Source of the DNA: Heterohyrax brucei
Taxonomy: Eukaryota > Chordata > Mammalia > Hyracoidea > Procaviidae
Reading direction: 5' to 3'
NCBI GenBank assembly: GCA_028571685.1
Contig: CM053162.1
Coordinates: forward strand, 45,790,851 to 45,854,850
DNA length: 64,000 nt
The notes under the pieces were generated by a model that was given only the letters and a program-made list of their open reading frames with translations, searched no databases and had not been told where the DNA came from. The first letter of the stretch is position 1. Each line of letters begins with the position of its first letter. Below, one piece after another: positions 33,235 to 45,085 of this stretch. Both the position numbers and the translations under genes were made by a program.

Positions 33235-33359
33235 TTTGCATATTAAGAATCTGTCATCAGTGTTAGCAACTTTTCTTCGTTTTTCTTTTGCCTTTGCTTA
33301 TGGGGTTTTATGTATTTTTGCCGTATGATATTTTAAATTCAAATAGAATTAAATATATC

Positions 33360-33730
33360 AGTGTATCAGTCAGGATTTGATTAGGCTGTGGGCAATAGAA
33401 AAGAGGCTTAACAAGTAGAAGGTTGATTTTCTTCTTCAACAGAAGTTCAGAGGTGAGCAGGGCAGGATGGCATCAGGACTCAGCCTCTTTCCGCTTTACT
33501 GCTTTATCGTCACAGAAAACAGCTTTTGTTTTCACGGTTACAAAATTGTTGCTGCACCTCCAGGCTTCAGAATTCCAGCCAGGAGAACAGTGGAAGGATG
33601 AAGGGCAGAGGAAAAAGCCTTCTTCTGAGAGATTTTACCTTTTTCTTCAGGAAGGGGACCTTCCCCAGGGATTTCTGCCTACACTAACACCAGATCACGT
33701 GGAATAGGTTGGTGTCAGGGTGCCGGCAGT
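33360..33730. mobile_element. Ancient interspersed repeat, family not named
   Basis: 'aggctgtgggcaatagaaaa' and 'gaggcttaacaagtagaagg' resemble an old mammalian repeat also seen at 57.3-57.7 kb. Assignment is uncertain. Confidence 0.35.
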
Positions 33731-33975
33731 GCCACTTTGTCACTTTAGAGCCTTTACAGTGGAAGACAGGGAGGAAGGGACTGGAATGGAAGTTGAAGCT
33801 ATCACTGTTCGGGGTTTTTCATTGATTTTTGTTTTTTTTTTCCATTTAAGACTTTTGGGTGTGTGTCTTCCATCCTAAGTTAAAATTTCATATTTTTTTC
33901 CAAAAAAACTTTTTATTATAGAAGCATTCAAATACACAAAAATAGAGAGAATAGACTCATATAATAATGCCAGGC

Positions 33976-34121
33976 TTGGAAACCCTAGTGGCATGGCGGT
34001 TAAGTGCTATAGCTGCTAAACAAAAGGTCAGCAGTTCAAATCCACCAAGTGCTCCTTGGAAACTCTATGGGGCAAGTCTCTGTGAGTCACAATGAACTTG
34101 ACAGCAGTGGGTTTGGTTTAG
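33976..34121 (+). mobile_element. AfroSINE, short form with internal deletion
   Basis: 'ggaaaccctagtggcatggc' to 'gcagtgggtttggttta'. About 16 bp ('ttctactctgtcctat') are missing before 'gggtc'. Confidence 0.95.
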
Positions 34122-34271
34122 GGTATCCTCCAATTTGAAAAAATATTTACACTATATTCTGTTTCATTTATATTGTTTTAGTGATTCTTTCAGCTTTCTA
34201 AAATGACTGTACTAATTTACAGCCCTCCCTAAAGTATGTGAGTCATAATTGTTCCACATTCTTGTCACCAT

Positions 34272-34438
34272 TTGGAAACCTTGGTGGCGTAGTGGTTAAG
34301 TGCTATGTCTGCTAACCAAGAGGCTGGCAATTCAAATCTGGCTGGCACTCCTTAGAGACTCTGTGAAGTTCTGCTCTGTCCTGTAGGGCTATAATGAATC
34401 CGACTCAATGGCAGTGGGTTTGGTTTGGTTTGGTTTTG
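34272..34438 (+). mobile_element. AfroSINE, short form
   Basis: 'ggaaaccttggtggcgtagt' to the tail 'gggtttggtttggtttggtt', whose GGTTT units are expanded. Confidence 0.95.
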
Positions 34439-35384
34439 TCAACAGTGGGCATTGTTGGCTGTCAAAGTTGGGTTCCTGGAAAGTAGACTCTGAGGAGAGC
34501 AACAAGCAGGAAATTTAGGAGGAGGGGCTCTTGGGACCTACATCTGTGGCGTCTACACTTGTGGAGGGGGAGAGGAGGTGGCAGGGTTGACTGGACAAAG
34601 GGAGATGTTGGGATGTGGTGCCATTTCAGCCAAGGCTTTAGCAGACCCCACAGGATACTCTAAAGCTGGGATGAGCCTTAAGAGGTTTTTCTGAGTGGGA
34701 GTGAGGGAAGTGATCCTATACCTCCATATCAACTAATTATTGGATGCAGATTGCCCTGGGAAGAGGTGGTACCTTAGGAAAGACAGTATTTTGTGCCTCG
34801 TTACGCTTCTCAGAGAAGTTGACAGTGGAGGGCTGTCTGCCACCAGAATGTCTAGCAATTGGCCACAGCAATAAGACTTTCTTTCCTGAAGAAGATCATT
34901 GTGTTTCTGAAGGCAGCTTAAAAGAGGCAGTTTAGTGGACAAACTATAGTCTCTGCCACTGCAATTGATTCTGAGGCTCCACCTGACTTGCTGCTTGCCT
35001 CCTCTGCTGTCCATTCTAGATTCTTGTCACACTCGACTGGCTTCTCTGCTTGGTGACTTACCTGGTATTGTAACCCAGACTTTCATCACTGAGGGGTCTG
35101 ACTGAACCCTTGGTTACCATGCCCTTTTTAGAGAGTGGCCTCTATACCTTCTATCAAAATTGGGCAACAAGAGCACTAAGAAGCATCCCAGTGGATCTTC
35201 TGTAGTGCTGTATTTATTCCTCCATGCTGGCGCTGTTTAACAGCCTCGCTGCTCTTGGATGATCAGGACCAGTTACCCCTGCCAAGATGCTGATTCCTTT
35301 TCTTGCCTCCTGGTTCCTGGGCATGAGGCACCTAACGTGCTCAAATACAAGTACAGTTATGGTTCTAAGTGATTCTTTCATTTT
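34439..35384. other. Unassigned block, repeat-like, split from 35.93-36.43 kb by an L1
   Basis: No coding frame with family character. Its style (clean break at an L1 insertion, continuation beyond) suggests an old LTR-retroelement internal region, but I cannot name one. Confidence 0.35.
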
Positions 35385-35920
35385 TTTAAAAAAAAATTTA
35401 TTATGCTTAAGTGAAAGTTTCAGGGTCACTATGAGTCGGATCCGACTTGACAGCACTTGGCTGGCTGGCTAAGTGAAAGTTTGCAGTCCAAGTCAAGTTG
35501 TCATGCAAAAACTTGTGGACCCACTGCTATGTAATTCTAGCTGCTCTCCCTACCCTGTGACGGCATACTCCTCCTCTCAACCTTGTACTTCTTGTTTCCA
35601 TTGAACCAGCTCCTGGCCCCCTTTGCCCCCTCATCTTGCCTCTTGACAGGAGCTGCCAAGTTAGTCTCATGTATCTACTTAAGCCAAGAAGCACACTCTT
35701 TGCCAGAGTCATTTTATGTCTTACAGTCTAAGTGAATTATTTTCTGAAGAGTAGACTTTGGGACGATTTTTGGCACTAGATTAACACAGAGTCGAGGGGA
35801 TGTGTCTTCCGGGGACACTCCAGTCTGTCAGACCATCAAGTCTGGCCTTTTACAAGAGTTCTAGTTCTGCACACTCATTTTTCTCCTGATAAGTCAGGGA
35901 CTCTATTTCAGGGCGTGGTG
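35385..35920 (-). mobile_element. L1 3' UTR, antisense
   Basis: Starts with a T/A-rich reversed tail, then 'gtgaaagtttgcagtccaag', 'cctcttgacaggagctgcca' and 'aagccaagaagcacactctt'. It is the same 3' UTR as at 62.27-62.93 kb. Broken near its start by a 50-bp micro-retroposon. Confidence 0.75.
35409..35482 (+). repeat. Micro-retroposon (50 bp) with 12-bp target duplication
   Basis: aagtgaaagttt at 35409-35420 and 35471-35482 flanks a 50-bp insert. The insert opens 'cagggtcactatgagtcgga' and ends 'gcacttggctggctggct'. It is the longest of five such insertions and shows the shared AfroSINE/RTE-type 3' core plus a TGGC-repeat tail. Confidence 0.85.
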
Positions 35921-36439
35921 GTTCAGACATTGGTAGTTCAGTGGAATTCTTGATGTGGCTCCTGGTGGAAGCATTCCTCTGTTGGGAACCAGGACATCCC
36001 CCACAGATTCAAAGGTGCAGTAATAGGAAATACAAATTCCCCTGGAGAGTCAGTGGGACGGATGACAAGCCGGATGAATTGTGTGTTCATCCTTGCCTCT
36101 GAGACCCGTGTATTCTCCATACCGGAGACATATGGTTTGCTTTAAAAGTGTGTCCTGCACCTTGGAGGAGGATGCCTCATCCTGGCAAGATACTACCCTG
36201 AGCTGATGTCCAGCTGTACCACTATAGGCCATTCATGGAAGACAGCTTCTTGGAGGTGCGACATGAGATATATCTGAGTCCCACAGCTGCACCCACGCTC
36301 CCATCACAGTACTTCTCTTGGTTAGATGCAATACAGTGCAGGATCTCATGCCATCGGGTCAAACACTCTGAAAGACCTCAGTGACTGGTGCCGGCTGAGG
36401 CTGTGTGGGTGGGAAAGGCAAATTCGTACCAAGGATATA
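35921..36439. other. Unassigned block, likely continuation of 34.4-35.4 kb
   Basis: No gene structure or named repeat recognised. Confidence 0.35.
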
Positions 36440-36994
36440 TGAGAACTGCCAATTAAGTTTGTGAACTCATCCTAGAAAAAGTGCTACATAGCTCATTGCT
36501 GAATATCACTGTGGTCACCTTCCAAGTACTCCCCTCAGGAAGATGTGCACTGACGCCAGTGCCTAGTCTACCCTTCAAAGCGATTATGGAGCTCTTTATC
36601 TGGAATGGCCACCAGAGCTGTCGTTGGATTACCCTTGATGTCCTGAATGTCATCAAGCCATCTTCCTTTCAATATTTCCTTTATCTTTAGGCAAAGGAGA
36701 AAAGTGACTGGGGGCCAGATAGGTTGAGTGGGGAGGGTATTCCAATACAATTATTTGTTTACTGGCTAAAAACAGCCTTACAGACACTATACAAATAAGT
36801 TTGCTAACTTGCCAATGTGCGCAATGGTCATCACAGAAAGAGTTCCGAAATTGCTTTGAGGGGTGGGCTAGGCACTGGCATCAATGCATAGCTTCTTAAG
36901 GGGAGTACTTTGAAGGTGACTGTAATGATATTCAGCCATGAGGTATGTAGCACTTAGAACAACTAAGTTTACAGACGTAATTGTCAGACCTCGA
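36440..36994 (-). mobile_element. Palindromic mariner-derived element, copy 3
   Basis: TA precedes it at 36438-36439; the right TA is mutated (cctcgatc). The long left arm is antisense: minus strand KIKEILKGRWLDDIQDIKGN, then ALVAIPDKELHNRFEG. The short right arm begins about 36815 and pairs with the outer half of the left arm. No complete transposase. Confidence 0.9.
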
Positions 36995-37209
36995 TCTGTT
37001 GATTTTTCTGAAATAAATCACTATTGTTTCCAGGATAAATGGGAATTAATATAGTCAATTTACTGCAAAACAGTTTCAAAGGGCAGTGCTATAGCGGAGT
37101 TTCAGCTGGCAGGTTGAATTCTGGCAGCAGCAGTGGTCACATTAGTTGGGAGCCCATGCTTTGGGGACTTGCATAGCCTTCTCCCCTGTCCTCGTGGCTA
37201 TTTTGCTTA

Positions 37210-37880
37210 CTGTTCTTGTTAGTAGCTCTCAAACTGGCTTGGCCTTAAGGAGACCTTATGCATAACAGAACGAAATGTAGCCTGATCCTGTGCCATCCGT
37301 GTGACTGTTGGGATGCCTGAGTCCATTGTTTTCACTATTGTTTCAGTCCATCTCACTGAGAGCTGCCCTCTTTTTTGCTGACGCGCTAATCAAACATGGA
37401 AACCCTGGTGGCGTAGCGGACTAAGTGCTACAGCTGCTAACTAAATGCTGACCCACCAGGCACTCCTTGGAAGCCGTTGTATTCTGTCCTGGGGTCGCTG
37501 TGAGTCGGCATCGACTTGACAGCCCCGGTTTTTGGTTTTCTACCAAACAGGATGTTCCTTTCTAGCAACTGGTCTTGCCTGATGTGTCCAAAGTAATGAG
37601 TCAGATTCTTACCATCATCGTATCTAAGGAACAGTCTCATTGTATTTTTTCTAAGACTGATTTGTATATTCTTCTGCCAGCCCACAGTGTATTCAGTATT
37701 CTTCACCAATAGCTTGAATTCATCAATTCTTCTGTTGTTCTTTTATGCTGTCCAGTTCTCACATGCATATGATGTGATTGAAAAGACTTTGGGTTGGGTC
37801 AGGCACACATTAGTCATCAAAGTGACATCTTTGCTTTTTATCTCCATCTATATGCATGTCATCTTAGTACTGGAAGCTGA
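37210..37880 (-). mobile_element. Old RTE 3' region, antisense
   Basis: 'tttcagtccatctcactgag', 'gatgtgtccaaagtaatgag', 'ctcacatgcatatgatgtga' and 'aagtgacatctttgcttttt' keep the antisense RTE order. It is much more diverged than the copy at 59-60 kb, so an older subfamily. Confidence 0.7.
37396..37540 (+). mobile_element. AfroSINE, short form, inside RTE
   Basis: 'ggaaaccctggtggcgtagc' to 'cccggtttttggtttt'. The B-box 'gttcaaatcc' is deleted ('atgctgacccaccaggcact'). High CpG and low divergence suggest a young copy. Confidence 0.95.
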
Positions 37881-38734
37881 TGTGGAAGCTGGTTGAAGGA
37901 CACTGACCAAGTCCCTTAGTCTCCTGGTTATTTAGTATCCTCTCCGTGGTAGATGCTCTCCAGATGGTGTTAATGTGCTGTCTTCATCTCTTTTTTGTAC
38001 ACACTCCTGTCTCTCCATCCTACCTCAGACCTCTTTGTCTTCGACCTATTAATCTTTCTTCTTCCAGATCCATGAGCAGCTGGCCAAAAAGATAAGTGTT
38101 TAGTGAAGCACCTATTCAGTGGTTCCCAATGCCAGGGCTATACACCACAGCACAGTTAAATAACAATTGTTGGCGGTTGGGACCCTGGCATCATGTTTGT
38201 TTGTTTTTTTTAAGTTTTTCCAAGTCATTCATTGTTCATTCAAGGTTGAGAACCACTGCCTAGCTCTGGTGGTCTTGATTCAGGGGACTGAGCAGAGGTC
38301 TACTCATTTGCATTTTTAAGTTACCCAAAGATAGATGATTCCGGTACAAGCATATCATAGAGCTAACTATGAAAAAATGATATAGGTAGACCCCTTACAA
38401 GAAACTTAAATCTTGTAGAGGAGAATGTTCTTTTGATTGTTGAAAGACGAATTATCTGTTGAGGACTTTAGAAATCAGATAATCCATTATTTCTATGGTT
38501 AAATTAAAATTTATACTTGAAGAAAAGGTGGGCCTGAGCTGCTGTGAGACAGTGAATAAGCTTATATTTAAAGCTCTTTGTAGTATGTTTGATTGCTTTT
38601 TAAAGCCATGCTATACTATTAAGAATGTTTTCAACACACACACAGAATAAAACAAACAAGTTTTCAAGTGTTCAGGAAAATCCTTTAGGTCTTAAAAACT
38701 CATTCTGATTGAAGATGTAAGATACTTAGAATAA
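37881..38734. other. Unassigned sequence around a hAT element
   Basis: Apart from the hAT copy at 38108-38265, nothing is recognised. Confidence 0.4.
38108..38265. mobile_element. hAT-Charlie nonautonomous element (MER20-like)
   Basis: The ends are inverted: 'cagtggttcccaatgc' on the left and 'ggttgagaaccactg' on the right, the hAT-Charlie terminus. Confidence 0.7.
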
Positions 38735-38945
38735 TAATGCAAACTTGATCAAGTATCTAAAAGGAACAGTGCATTTACTAGGTTCTTTATATACATTAAT
38801 TGATTGAAGTTAATTTAATGCAAGCAAGCACTCAGTGGGATAGCAGTATTACCTCTGTCATGGAGATCCAGAAATCAGGCTCAGAGAATCTGAATGACTT
38901 GGCTAAGATCATGTGCTACTAATTGAAAGATTCACTTGTTTTGTG
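38735..38945 (-). mobile_element. MIR SINE, antisense
   Basis: 'aggttctttatatacattaa' to 'tcaggctcagagaatctgaa' and 'tgacttggctaagatcatgt' is MIR antisense. Confidence 0.75.
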
Positions 38946-39489
38946 TATTTCAAAGACCACACTTTGTATGTTGAGTTGGGAATGAATGAGAATTACCCAG
39001 AGAAAGAACCAAGAAGCCTCATTCCTGGGTTACTGGACAGGGAAAGCTTTGTCTGTTATCCTTGAAACGGGGTTGGGAGTATGACCTATGGCCCCTAATT
39101 CTGTGTCTCACTGGCTGGGAGCAGCTACCACAAACCTTGGGCAGGAGCTGCTGATGTTGCCTCTCCTCCTTCACACCTGCCCTCATCATCTGTCTTTCTT
39201 TATACTCTCTCCTTTACCGGTAACAGCCACAATGAAAAATAAACCATCAGATCACATCTCCCTATACAAACATACTCACCCTGCTCCCCTCCCCCACTCA
39301 GATGCATGCTCTTAGCTGTCATTGTAAGGCTCATTTGGTAGAGAGGAGAAAAAAAAAAGAATGTTTTCAAAAGAATCAGCAAAATTAAAATTACAGAAGG
39401 CTTTTTGCTGTCTTAGATTCATGTTTCTAATCTTCACTATGGACTTTCTGCTAAAGCCCACAGACAACTGGCAGTAGCAATGCTTATGG

Positions 39490-39668
39490 TGTAGAGCATT
39501 GCTTCTCCAACTTTAAAGTGCAGAGAAATCATTTGGAGCTCCTGTTAAAGCATGGATATGGATTTAAAAATTCTAGGCTGCAGCCCAAGATTCTACATTT
39601 CTAGCAAGCTCCCAGGTGATGCTGATGCTGATACTGCTGATCTTCAGTTCACACTGTGAAGAGTCAAG
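39490..39668 (+). mobile_element. MER5A-like hAT element
   Basis: 'gcttctccaactttaaagtg', 'atttctagcaagctcccagg' and 'tgatgctgatgctgatactg' are the MER5A landmarks. The outermost termini are mutated. Confidence 0.85.
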
Positions 39669-40296
39669 TTCTAGGGCCTCTTGTCTTTTCCTTTTAGTTC
39701 CACACTTCATCTTATAACAAATTCACATCTGGGAGGTGAACTGACTTAAATAAATGAAAAGTTAACCTATAGTCAAGTACAGAATTTGAAAACTATTAAA
39801 ACTGTGACTCCTCCACATTGATTGAGACTCTCCATGTTCTTTGATTTCAGTAGCGTCATTATCACTCCTTGACCTTGTATCAACGAACAAGATTCAAAAA
39901 GATGTATCAGTGAAAATGAGGTCTTAAAGAATTTACCCAATGATACTTCAAAAATGGCACTTCAAATCATGAGAGTTCTTTCGGAAAAGTAGTTAGTAAT
40001 CTGTGTCAACAGATACTAAGTTTGTTTACCCTGGAATTAGTGTTTGACCTCGTCCTCATGCCTCATAATTTATTACAAATAATCGGTTTGGTTCTACAAC
40101 GAATTTGCTGAGCATTCACTATGTACTGCTCACTGTAATGGATGGTGGGCCAATTTTTAAAAATGGGAAAAAAACATTTTTATGAAGATGCTTATTTTAG
40201 TACTTGCTCAAATGAAAAGCTTAGAAACCAATTAAGTCTTCAACATATGGGGGATAATTAGATATATTGTGAAATAACAGCACACAGGAATAGTAC
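39669..40296. other. Unique sequence, no feature seen
   Basis: No repeat or gene structure recognised. Confidence 0.45.
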
Positions 40297-40456
40297 AAAA
40301 CCTAAACCCGCTGCTGTGGAGTCGATTCTAATTCATAGCCCTAAGGAACAGAGTAGAACAGCCCCATAGAATTTCCAAGGAGCATGTGGCAGATTCGATC
40401 TGCTGACTTTTTGGTTAGCAACTGTAGCACTTACCCACTAAGCCAGCAGGGTTTCC
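40297..40456 (-). mobile_element. AfroSINE, antisense
   Basis: 'aaacctaaacccgctgctgt' to 'taagccagcagggtttcc'. The bracketing 'caggaatagtaca' at 40284-40296 and 'aggaatagtacatg' at 40457 is its target duplication. Confidence 0.95.
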
Positions 40457-41307
40457 AGGAATAGTACATGACTTTAAAAATGAATGCAAATGCAAAAAAG
40501 AAAGAAAGAAACTAGAGACGCACAAAAATGAAATGAAAGCTAGGGAGGTGGGATTTTAAACATTTAGTATTATTACAATATTTTAATGAGTACAATTTGG
40601 TTTTAAAAAGCCTATTTGAAAATGATGCACACACATGCAAATATGTATAGCAGCAGCTGATACTATTACACTCAGAATTTCTTTGTCTACTGATGCACCT
40701 CTTAAGGCTCCTGTCACTCCTACAAAAACACTTTGGTCACTTCCTGTGTCTCTAGCCTGCTTCTCACTGCCTGTGAGTGGAGGTGGGCTCGCCAAGGTGG
40801 TAATCAGAGATTTCCAGTGATTTACAGTGAGGAAAGTAAGTCCGCTTTTTGAGGAATCTGACAAAAGTTCTCCTCTGTCTCAGCACGGTGGCATTGTCAA
40901 TGTCACAGATCCTACAAGGCTGAAGCCAGACAGAGAGGCCTTCTTATCTGAGTGTTTTTAGCTCTTGGTCCTACTTTTCTCATATTGTGAACTTGTTGTA
41001 TATTAAATATTTAGCTGTAAATGTCAGCTTACTTACATAGCTTACTTACATAGGAACTTAAGCAACACTGGAATCTTTAATTCTTTGTTTTGTCAGTTCT
41101 CAGACACAAAGGCATAACTGAGGGAGGAGGGTAGCCCTGGTGGGCAGGCAGAGTGATTTTTTGCTGGGAAGATAATGGGGAGTTATTCGTAGTTTAAAGT
41201 TGTGTGTGTGTTGGGTGAAGGATAGACCACAGCTGCTGGTGGGTGAGGAATGGCATCCAGGTGGAGGTGGGGTAGCATAAAAGGAGGTACCAGGGAGTGA
41301 GTACAGG
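40457..41307. other. Unique sequence with a 13-bp tandem duplication
   Basis: agcttacttacat is repeated at 41026-41038 and 41039-41051. An (AAAG)-like run lies at 40496-40510. No gene structure. Confidence 0.5.
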
Positions 41308-41504
41308 GTTCCCTGGGTGATGCAAATGCTGAAGTGATCAGCTACTAACTAAAAGGTTGGGGTTCTAACCTGCCTGTAGGAGCCTCGGAAGAAAGACCTG
41401 GCAATCTGCTTCCAAAAAGTCATGGCCATGAAAACTCTGTAGTACAGTTCTGCACTATACACATGGGGTCACCATGAGTGGGAATTGACTCTGTGGTAGC
41501 TGGG
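41308..41504 (+). mobile_element. AfroSINE, long form
   Basis: 'gttccctgggtgatgcaaat', the long-form 'aagaaagacctggcaatctg' and 'catggggtcaccatgagtgg'. Confidence 0.85.
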
Positions 41505-42545
41505 TGTACCAGCAGCACCTCATTCTGTTTGCTGTGTTTCATGAGTCTTGAAAATATTCTTCTTTTTCTTGGGCACACCGGCTGAACCAAGAAGCCTGAG
41601 AATAAAAAAGCAAGCAAACAAACCCTTCTGCAATAAGACAGGCTTTGTGCTAAGCCTGGCTACCGATGAGCAACTTGGGATTTTGATGGGCAGTCAGGGC
41701 ACAGGGCTCAGGAATACTGTCCTAAAAAGTATTCGTTTTTATTCTTCTGTTTTCCTTTCACCTACAGAGACTGGCCAGAGTTGCAGAGAATAGACAAAGA
41801 TAACACAGAACTAAAAGGTCTGAGGACATAATAAGCCAGTTCACAGCACAGATTCTCTGAAGGCCACTATGAGCTAATCTGAAAATCATTGCTGCTGAGA
41901 GCTGAAGAAAGGATGCACTTCTATTAAGAGAGTCACGGATGCCAGTTCCCTCCAGGCACCATTCATTGGGATGAATTTGCCTCTTTGCCCTACAGCAGGG
42001 CACTGAAGAGGGATGCCTCCCGGGTGGCCCTACTCTTTGCACGTCTGACACACAGAGGGGAAGGCAGGTGGGCTTGTGCCTACCATCACTTTGTATGGAG
42101 AAGGTGGGTATTGAGTGTTCCCGGGATGGATGTGGGTGGGTGGATGGGACAGTGCTCGTGTATTACACCAGGTGGCAGTGTTTCCCAGGGAGAGAAGGAA
42201 GAGCTGGTGGGACCGCATGCAAAATTGATTCTGGCTTTACAGCTTTTCTTTTATCACCAGTGGCAGGTGATTTGTGTAGGACCTGGAGTTGAGGGTGGTT
42301 TTATCACAGCAGGAAGAGGAGTAGGGAACCTGGAAAATAGGGTGTGGGCTCTCTTGAGAGGCCTAGTCCCACAGCTACTGACTGACTGGCTGAGTTCAGG
42401 CTCTAGTGGCCAAACAGGGCTAGCAAAGTCATCATTTTGAGGCTTAAGAGGGTGCTCCAAGCAAGGGGAACCAAAGGAGGGACAGACATGCTCTCACAAC
42501 ACAGAATCAGAGAAGATCAAGAATTACCCTGCTGTGTACTGTGAG
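41505..42545. other. Unique sequence, no supported gene
   Basis: A 151-codon plus-strand frame (41985-42440) and an overlapping minus frame exist, but neither shows motifs, a plausible start context or exon boundaries. No repeat seen. Confidence 0.45.
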
Positions 42546-42710
42546 GGGAAAACTCAGATTGCATAGTGGTTAAGTGCTGCAGCTGCTAGCCAAAAGGTTG
42601 CAGTTCAAATGCACCAGATGCTCGTTGGAAACTCAATGGGGCAGTTCTTCTCTGACCTATAAGGTCACTGAGTGTCAGAAGTGACTTGACAGCAGTGGCT
42701 TTTGGCTTTG
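42546..42710 (+). mobile_element. AfroSINE, short form
   Basis: 'gaaaactcagattgcatagt', A box 'tagtggttaagtgctgc' and the tail 'gacagcagtggcttttggct'. Confidence 0.9.
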
Positions 42711-43429
42711 GTACTGTGAGGGAGGGAGTTTGATAGCAGAAGCACACTCTTTTTTACTCCAGAGCTGTAAAACAGCCTTTTAGGCTAATTTGCCAAATGT
42801 CTTGTTGAGAAGATTATTAAGTTACTCAATTTTGCAAAAAGTACTTAGTGGAAAGAAAGTCAACCTTGGCAGAGAATCCTGATGCTGGGAAAGTGTCCAG
42901 TTTTGTTTGGCTTTCTTAATGGTAGGATTGTGTTTAATCATTTATCAAGAAGGTACCATAACAATCTTATCTAAAACTTGGTGCAAAGGAGAAGGTAGTT
43001 ATTAAACTCCTTGCTAACAATGTGCTTTGTACCCAAAGAAAATAGGGGTGATTGGGGAGCAGTAGGAACATAATGAGGCACCAGTTATAACTAATCAGTT
43101 AAAATGAAAAATTCCTTAGTTGCACCAGTCATATTTCAAATATTCACTAGCCACCTGTGGGCAGTGTTGTTCCATGCTGTCAAGTCTATCCCGACTCACA
43201 GTGACCCTAAAGGACTGAGTAGGCTAGCAGTAGGAAGTTCTACAGAATGGTGCTGGACTAGAGGACAGACAAGGAGCATTGCCAAGAACAAACCCTCCCT
43301 GTAATACTAGTTATCATATTCATCATTCTGAAGCATAGCAGGCGTATCTCATACAAACCCTGGTGTCAGTTCAGACCCACAGTAGAGCTGCTGACATTTG
43401 TCGAAACTTTGCTGTATGAAGGCACTGAA
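42711..43429. other. Mostly unique sequence with a SINE scrap
   Basis: 43168-43226 ('atgctgtcaagtctatcccg', 'ctcacagtgaccctaaagga') is an antisense AfroSINE 3' fragment. The rest is unassigned. Confidence 0.55.
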
Positions 43430-43625
43430 GTCTCTGTTGCAGTAGTTTGTTTGAGCTTCACAAGAGCAGAGTAAGGCGGGTTTGATAATTTTTTCCTATT
43501 TAATAGATGAAATGGAGTCACCGTGACAGAGGAAGGTATAAGTAACTGATCCTTGGTTACCTGGCTTGTGAGGAACAACTGAAATTTAAAACTCAGGTCT
43601 TTCTGGGTGGTAAGAATTAGCAGGA
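43430..43625 (-). mobile_element. MIR SINE, antisense
   Basis: 'gagcttcacaagagcagagt', 'cctatttaatagatgaaatg' and 'gaaatttaaaactcaggtct' follow the antisense MIR order. Confidence 0.7.
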
Positions 43626-44920
43626 AGGCATGTAAAATGTCTAGCATACTCCCTCTGTGAGTCAAATTTGCATTCAAGCCGCTTCCCCTGAGGCAGACCC
43701 AACTGTTAGATTTTCTGTCGTGTAGTTGTCTTTCTGGCTGAAGAAAGCTTTATGCCAATTCTGACAGAATAACAATGATCCCCTGTTAGCCAGGATGTGA
43801 GCCACTTCCTTCGCCCTAGAGCAGAATCTGCTGTCTGTACGGTGATGTCACTAGAGGGGTACCACACACATGGACTGCACTAGCTGATGCTGTCGGGGGT
43901 GGGGGGGATGACACCAAAATGACTGTCTATAAAAATATCCTGGTAGTTAGTTATAAAACAAAAGCATTTTTTGTAAGCCCAGCTTACCTGTACACAATGA
44001 AGCTACAAGGCTAGAACTCAATGCTGATTTACTTTTTGGACCTTCTAACGTGATCTAGTGAGAGTCGTCATTACTACCCAATTACAACAATGCTTTGAAT
44101 CATGCAGCTTTGTCCCCACATGCTACAAGCCTGTGCTGTATTCATTACTGCCAGTGTTTTTGCAAAATTTTCTGGTGTTTTAGCTACAGTAGTCTGGTAA
44201 TTAGTATTTATGAACCTGTATCAGTAAGTTTTTTGAGAACGGAATAGTAATTAAAGGAAAAGAAGGAGTGATATATGGAACTGCGATTTATGAGTAGCAT
44301 CAGTACATAAAACATTACTAAAGACTCTCTATGGTCTGGTACAAGAGGAGGTCCATGGGGATGGGTGACACCATGAGTTACCGCACTGAATGACACCAAC
44401 TGTAGTGATACCACTGTGTCTTTACAAGGGAAGTCAATTTCTCAGAAGCTCACTTTTGTACAAATAAGCTGACTTGGATGAAAATTTTGAGGTATAATAT
44501 TCTTGTTTAGGATTGAAAATGAAGACTATAAGTATTTATGCAAAAATGCTGTTCTCCCTAGGGGGTAAGATTATGAAAAAAACACTGCCTGTTTCTGTTC
44601 AACTAGGTTTAATAACTTTTTTATGTGAATATATGTAATAAATTTTTTAAGGCTTCAAAGCCCAATGCTACATCATAGAAATTGTTCATTGACTACATTT
44701 TTTGACTTATGATAGATAATATACTAAATACTTCATTGCTAATTCCAGTTTTTTTTGTTTTTAAAAACTTTTAATTGAGTGTTAAATACTTTGCTCATGG
44801 CAGGAGAAGTGTGGGATTCAGTGTAAGATAAGAAGATCACTGGACAACGTACAGGCACTAAGTGCTCCTCTTGGAGCCAGAACTCTGTTGTTCTGTGTCC
44901 ATGCCTCTGTAAAAAAGCAG
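43626..44920. other. Unique sequence, no feature seen
   Basis: No recognised element. A G-run (43895-43908) is isolated. Confidence 0.45.
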
Positions 44921-45085
44921 AAACTGTGGCCATCAAGTCAGTTCCAACTTGTGGCCACCCCGTATGTCAGAGCAAAACTGTGCCCCATAGGATTTTCAGT
45001 GGCTAATCTTTTGGAAGTTAATCACCAGGCCTCTCTTTCAAGGTGCTTTTGAATGAATTTGAACTTCCAACTCATTAAGTGTTTT
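44921..45085 (-). mobile_element. AfroSINE, long form, antisense
   Basis: 'gtggccatcaagtcagttcc', 'gccccataggattttcagtg' and 'atcaccaggcctctctttca' mark the long form. Confidence 0.8.

Larger units (their letters stand above)
32735..33350 (-). mobile_element. L1M-like relic, antisense, split by a SINE
   Basis: 'aaattgtccctccagaagat', 'atattcccaccaataggata' and, after the SINE, 'gagttatttgcatattaaga' resemble L1M 3'-end antisense sequence. Confidence 0.55.

Noticed and set aside
41985-42440. 151-codon open frame on the plus strand
   Set aside because: No motif, no plausible exon boundaries, and competing frames of similar size on the other strand. It looks like chance in moderately GC-rich DNA.
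43890-43910. G-quadruplex at the G-rich run
   Set aside because: Only two G-runs are present close together, fewer than the four needed.
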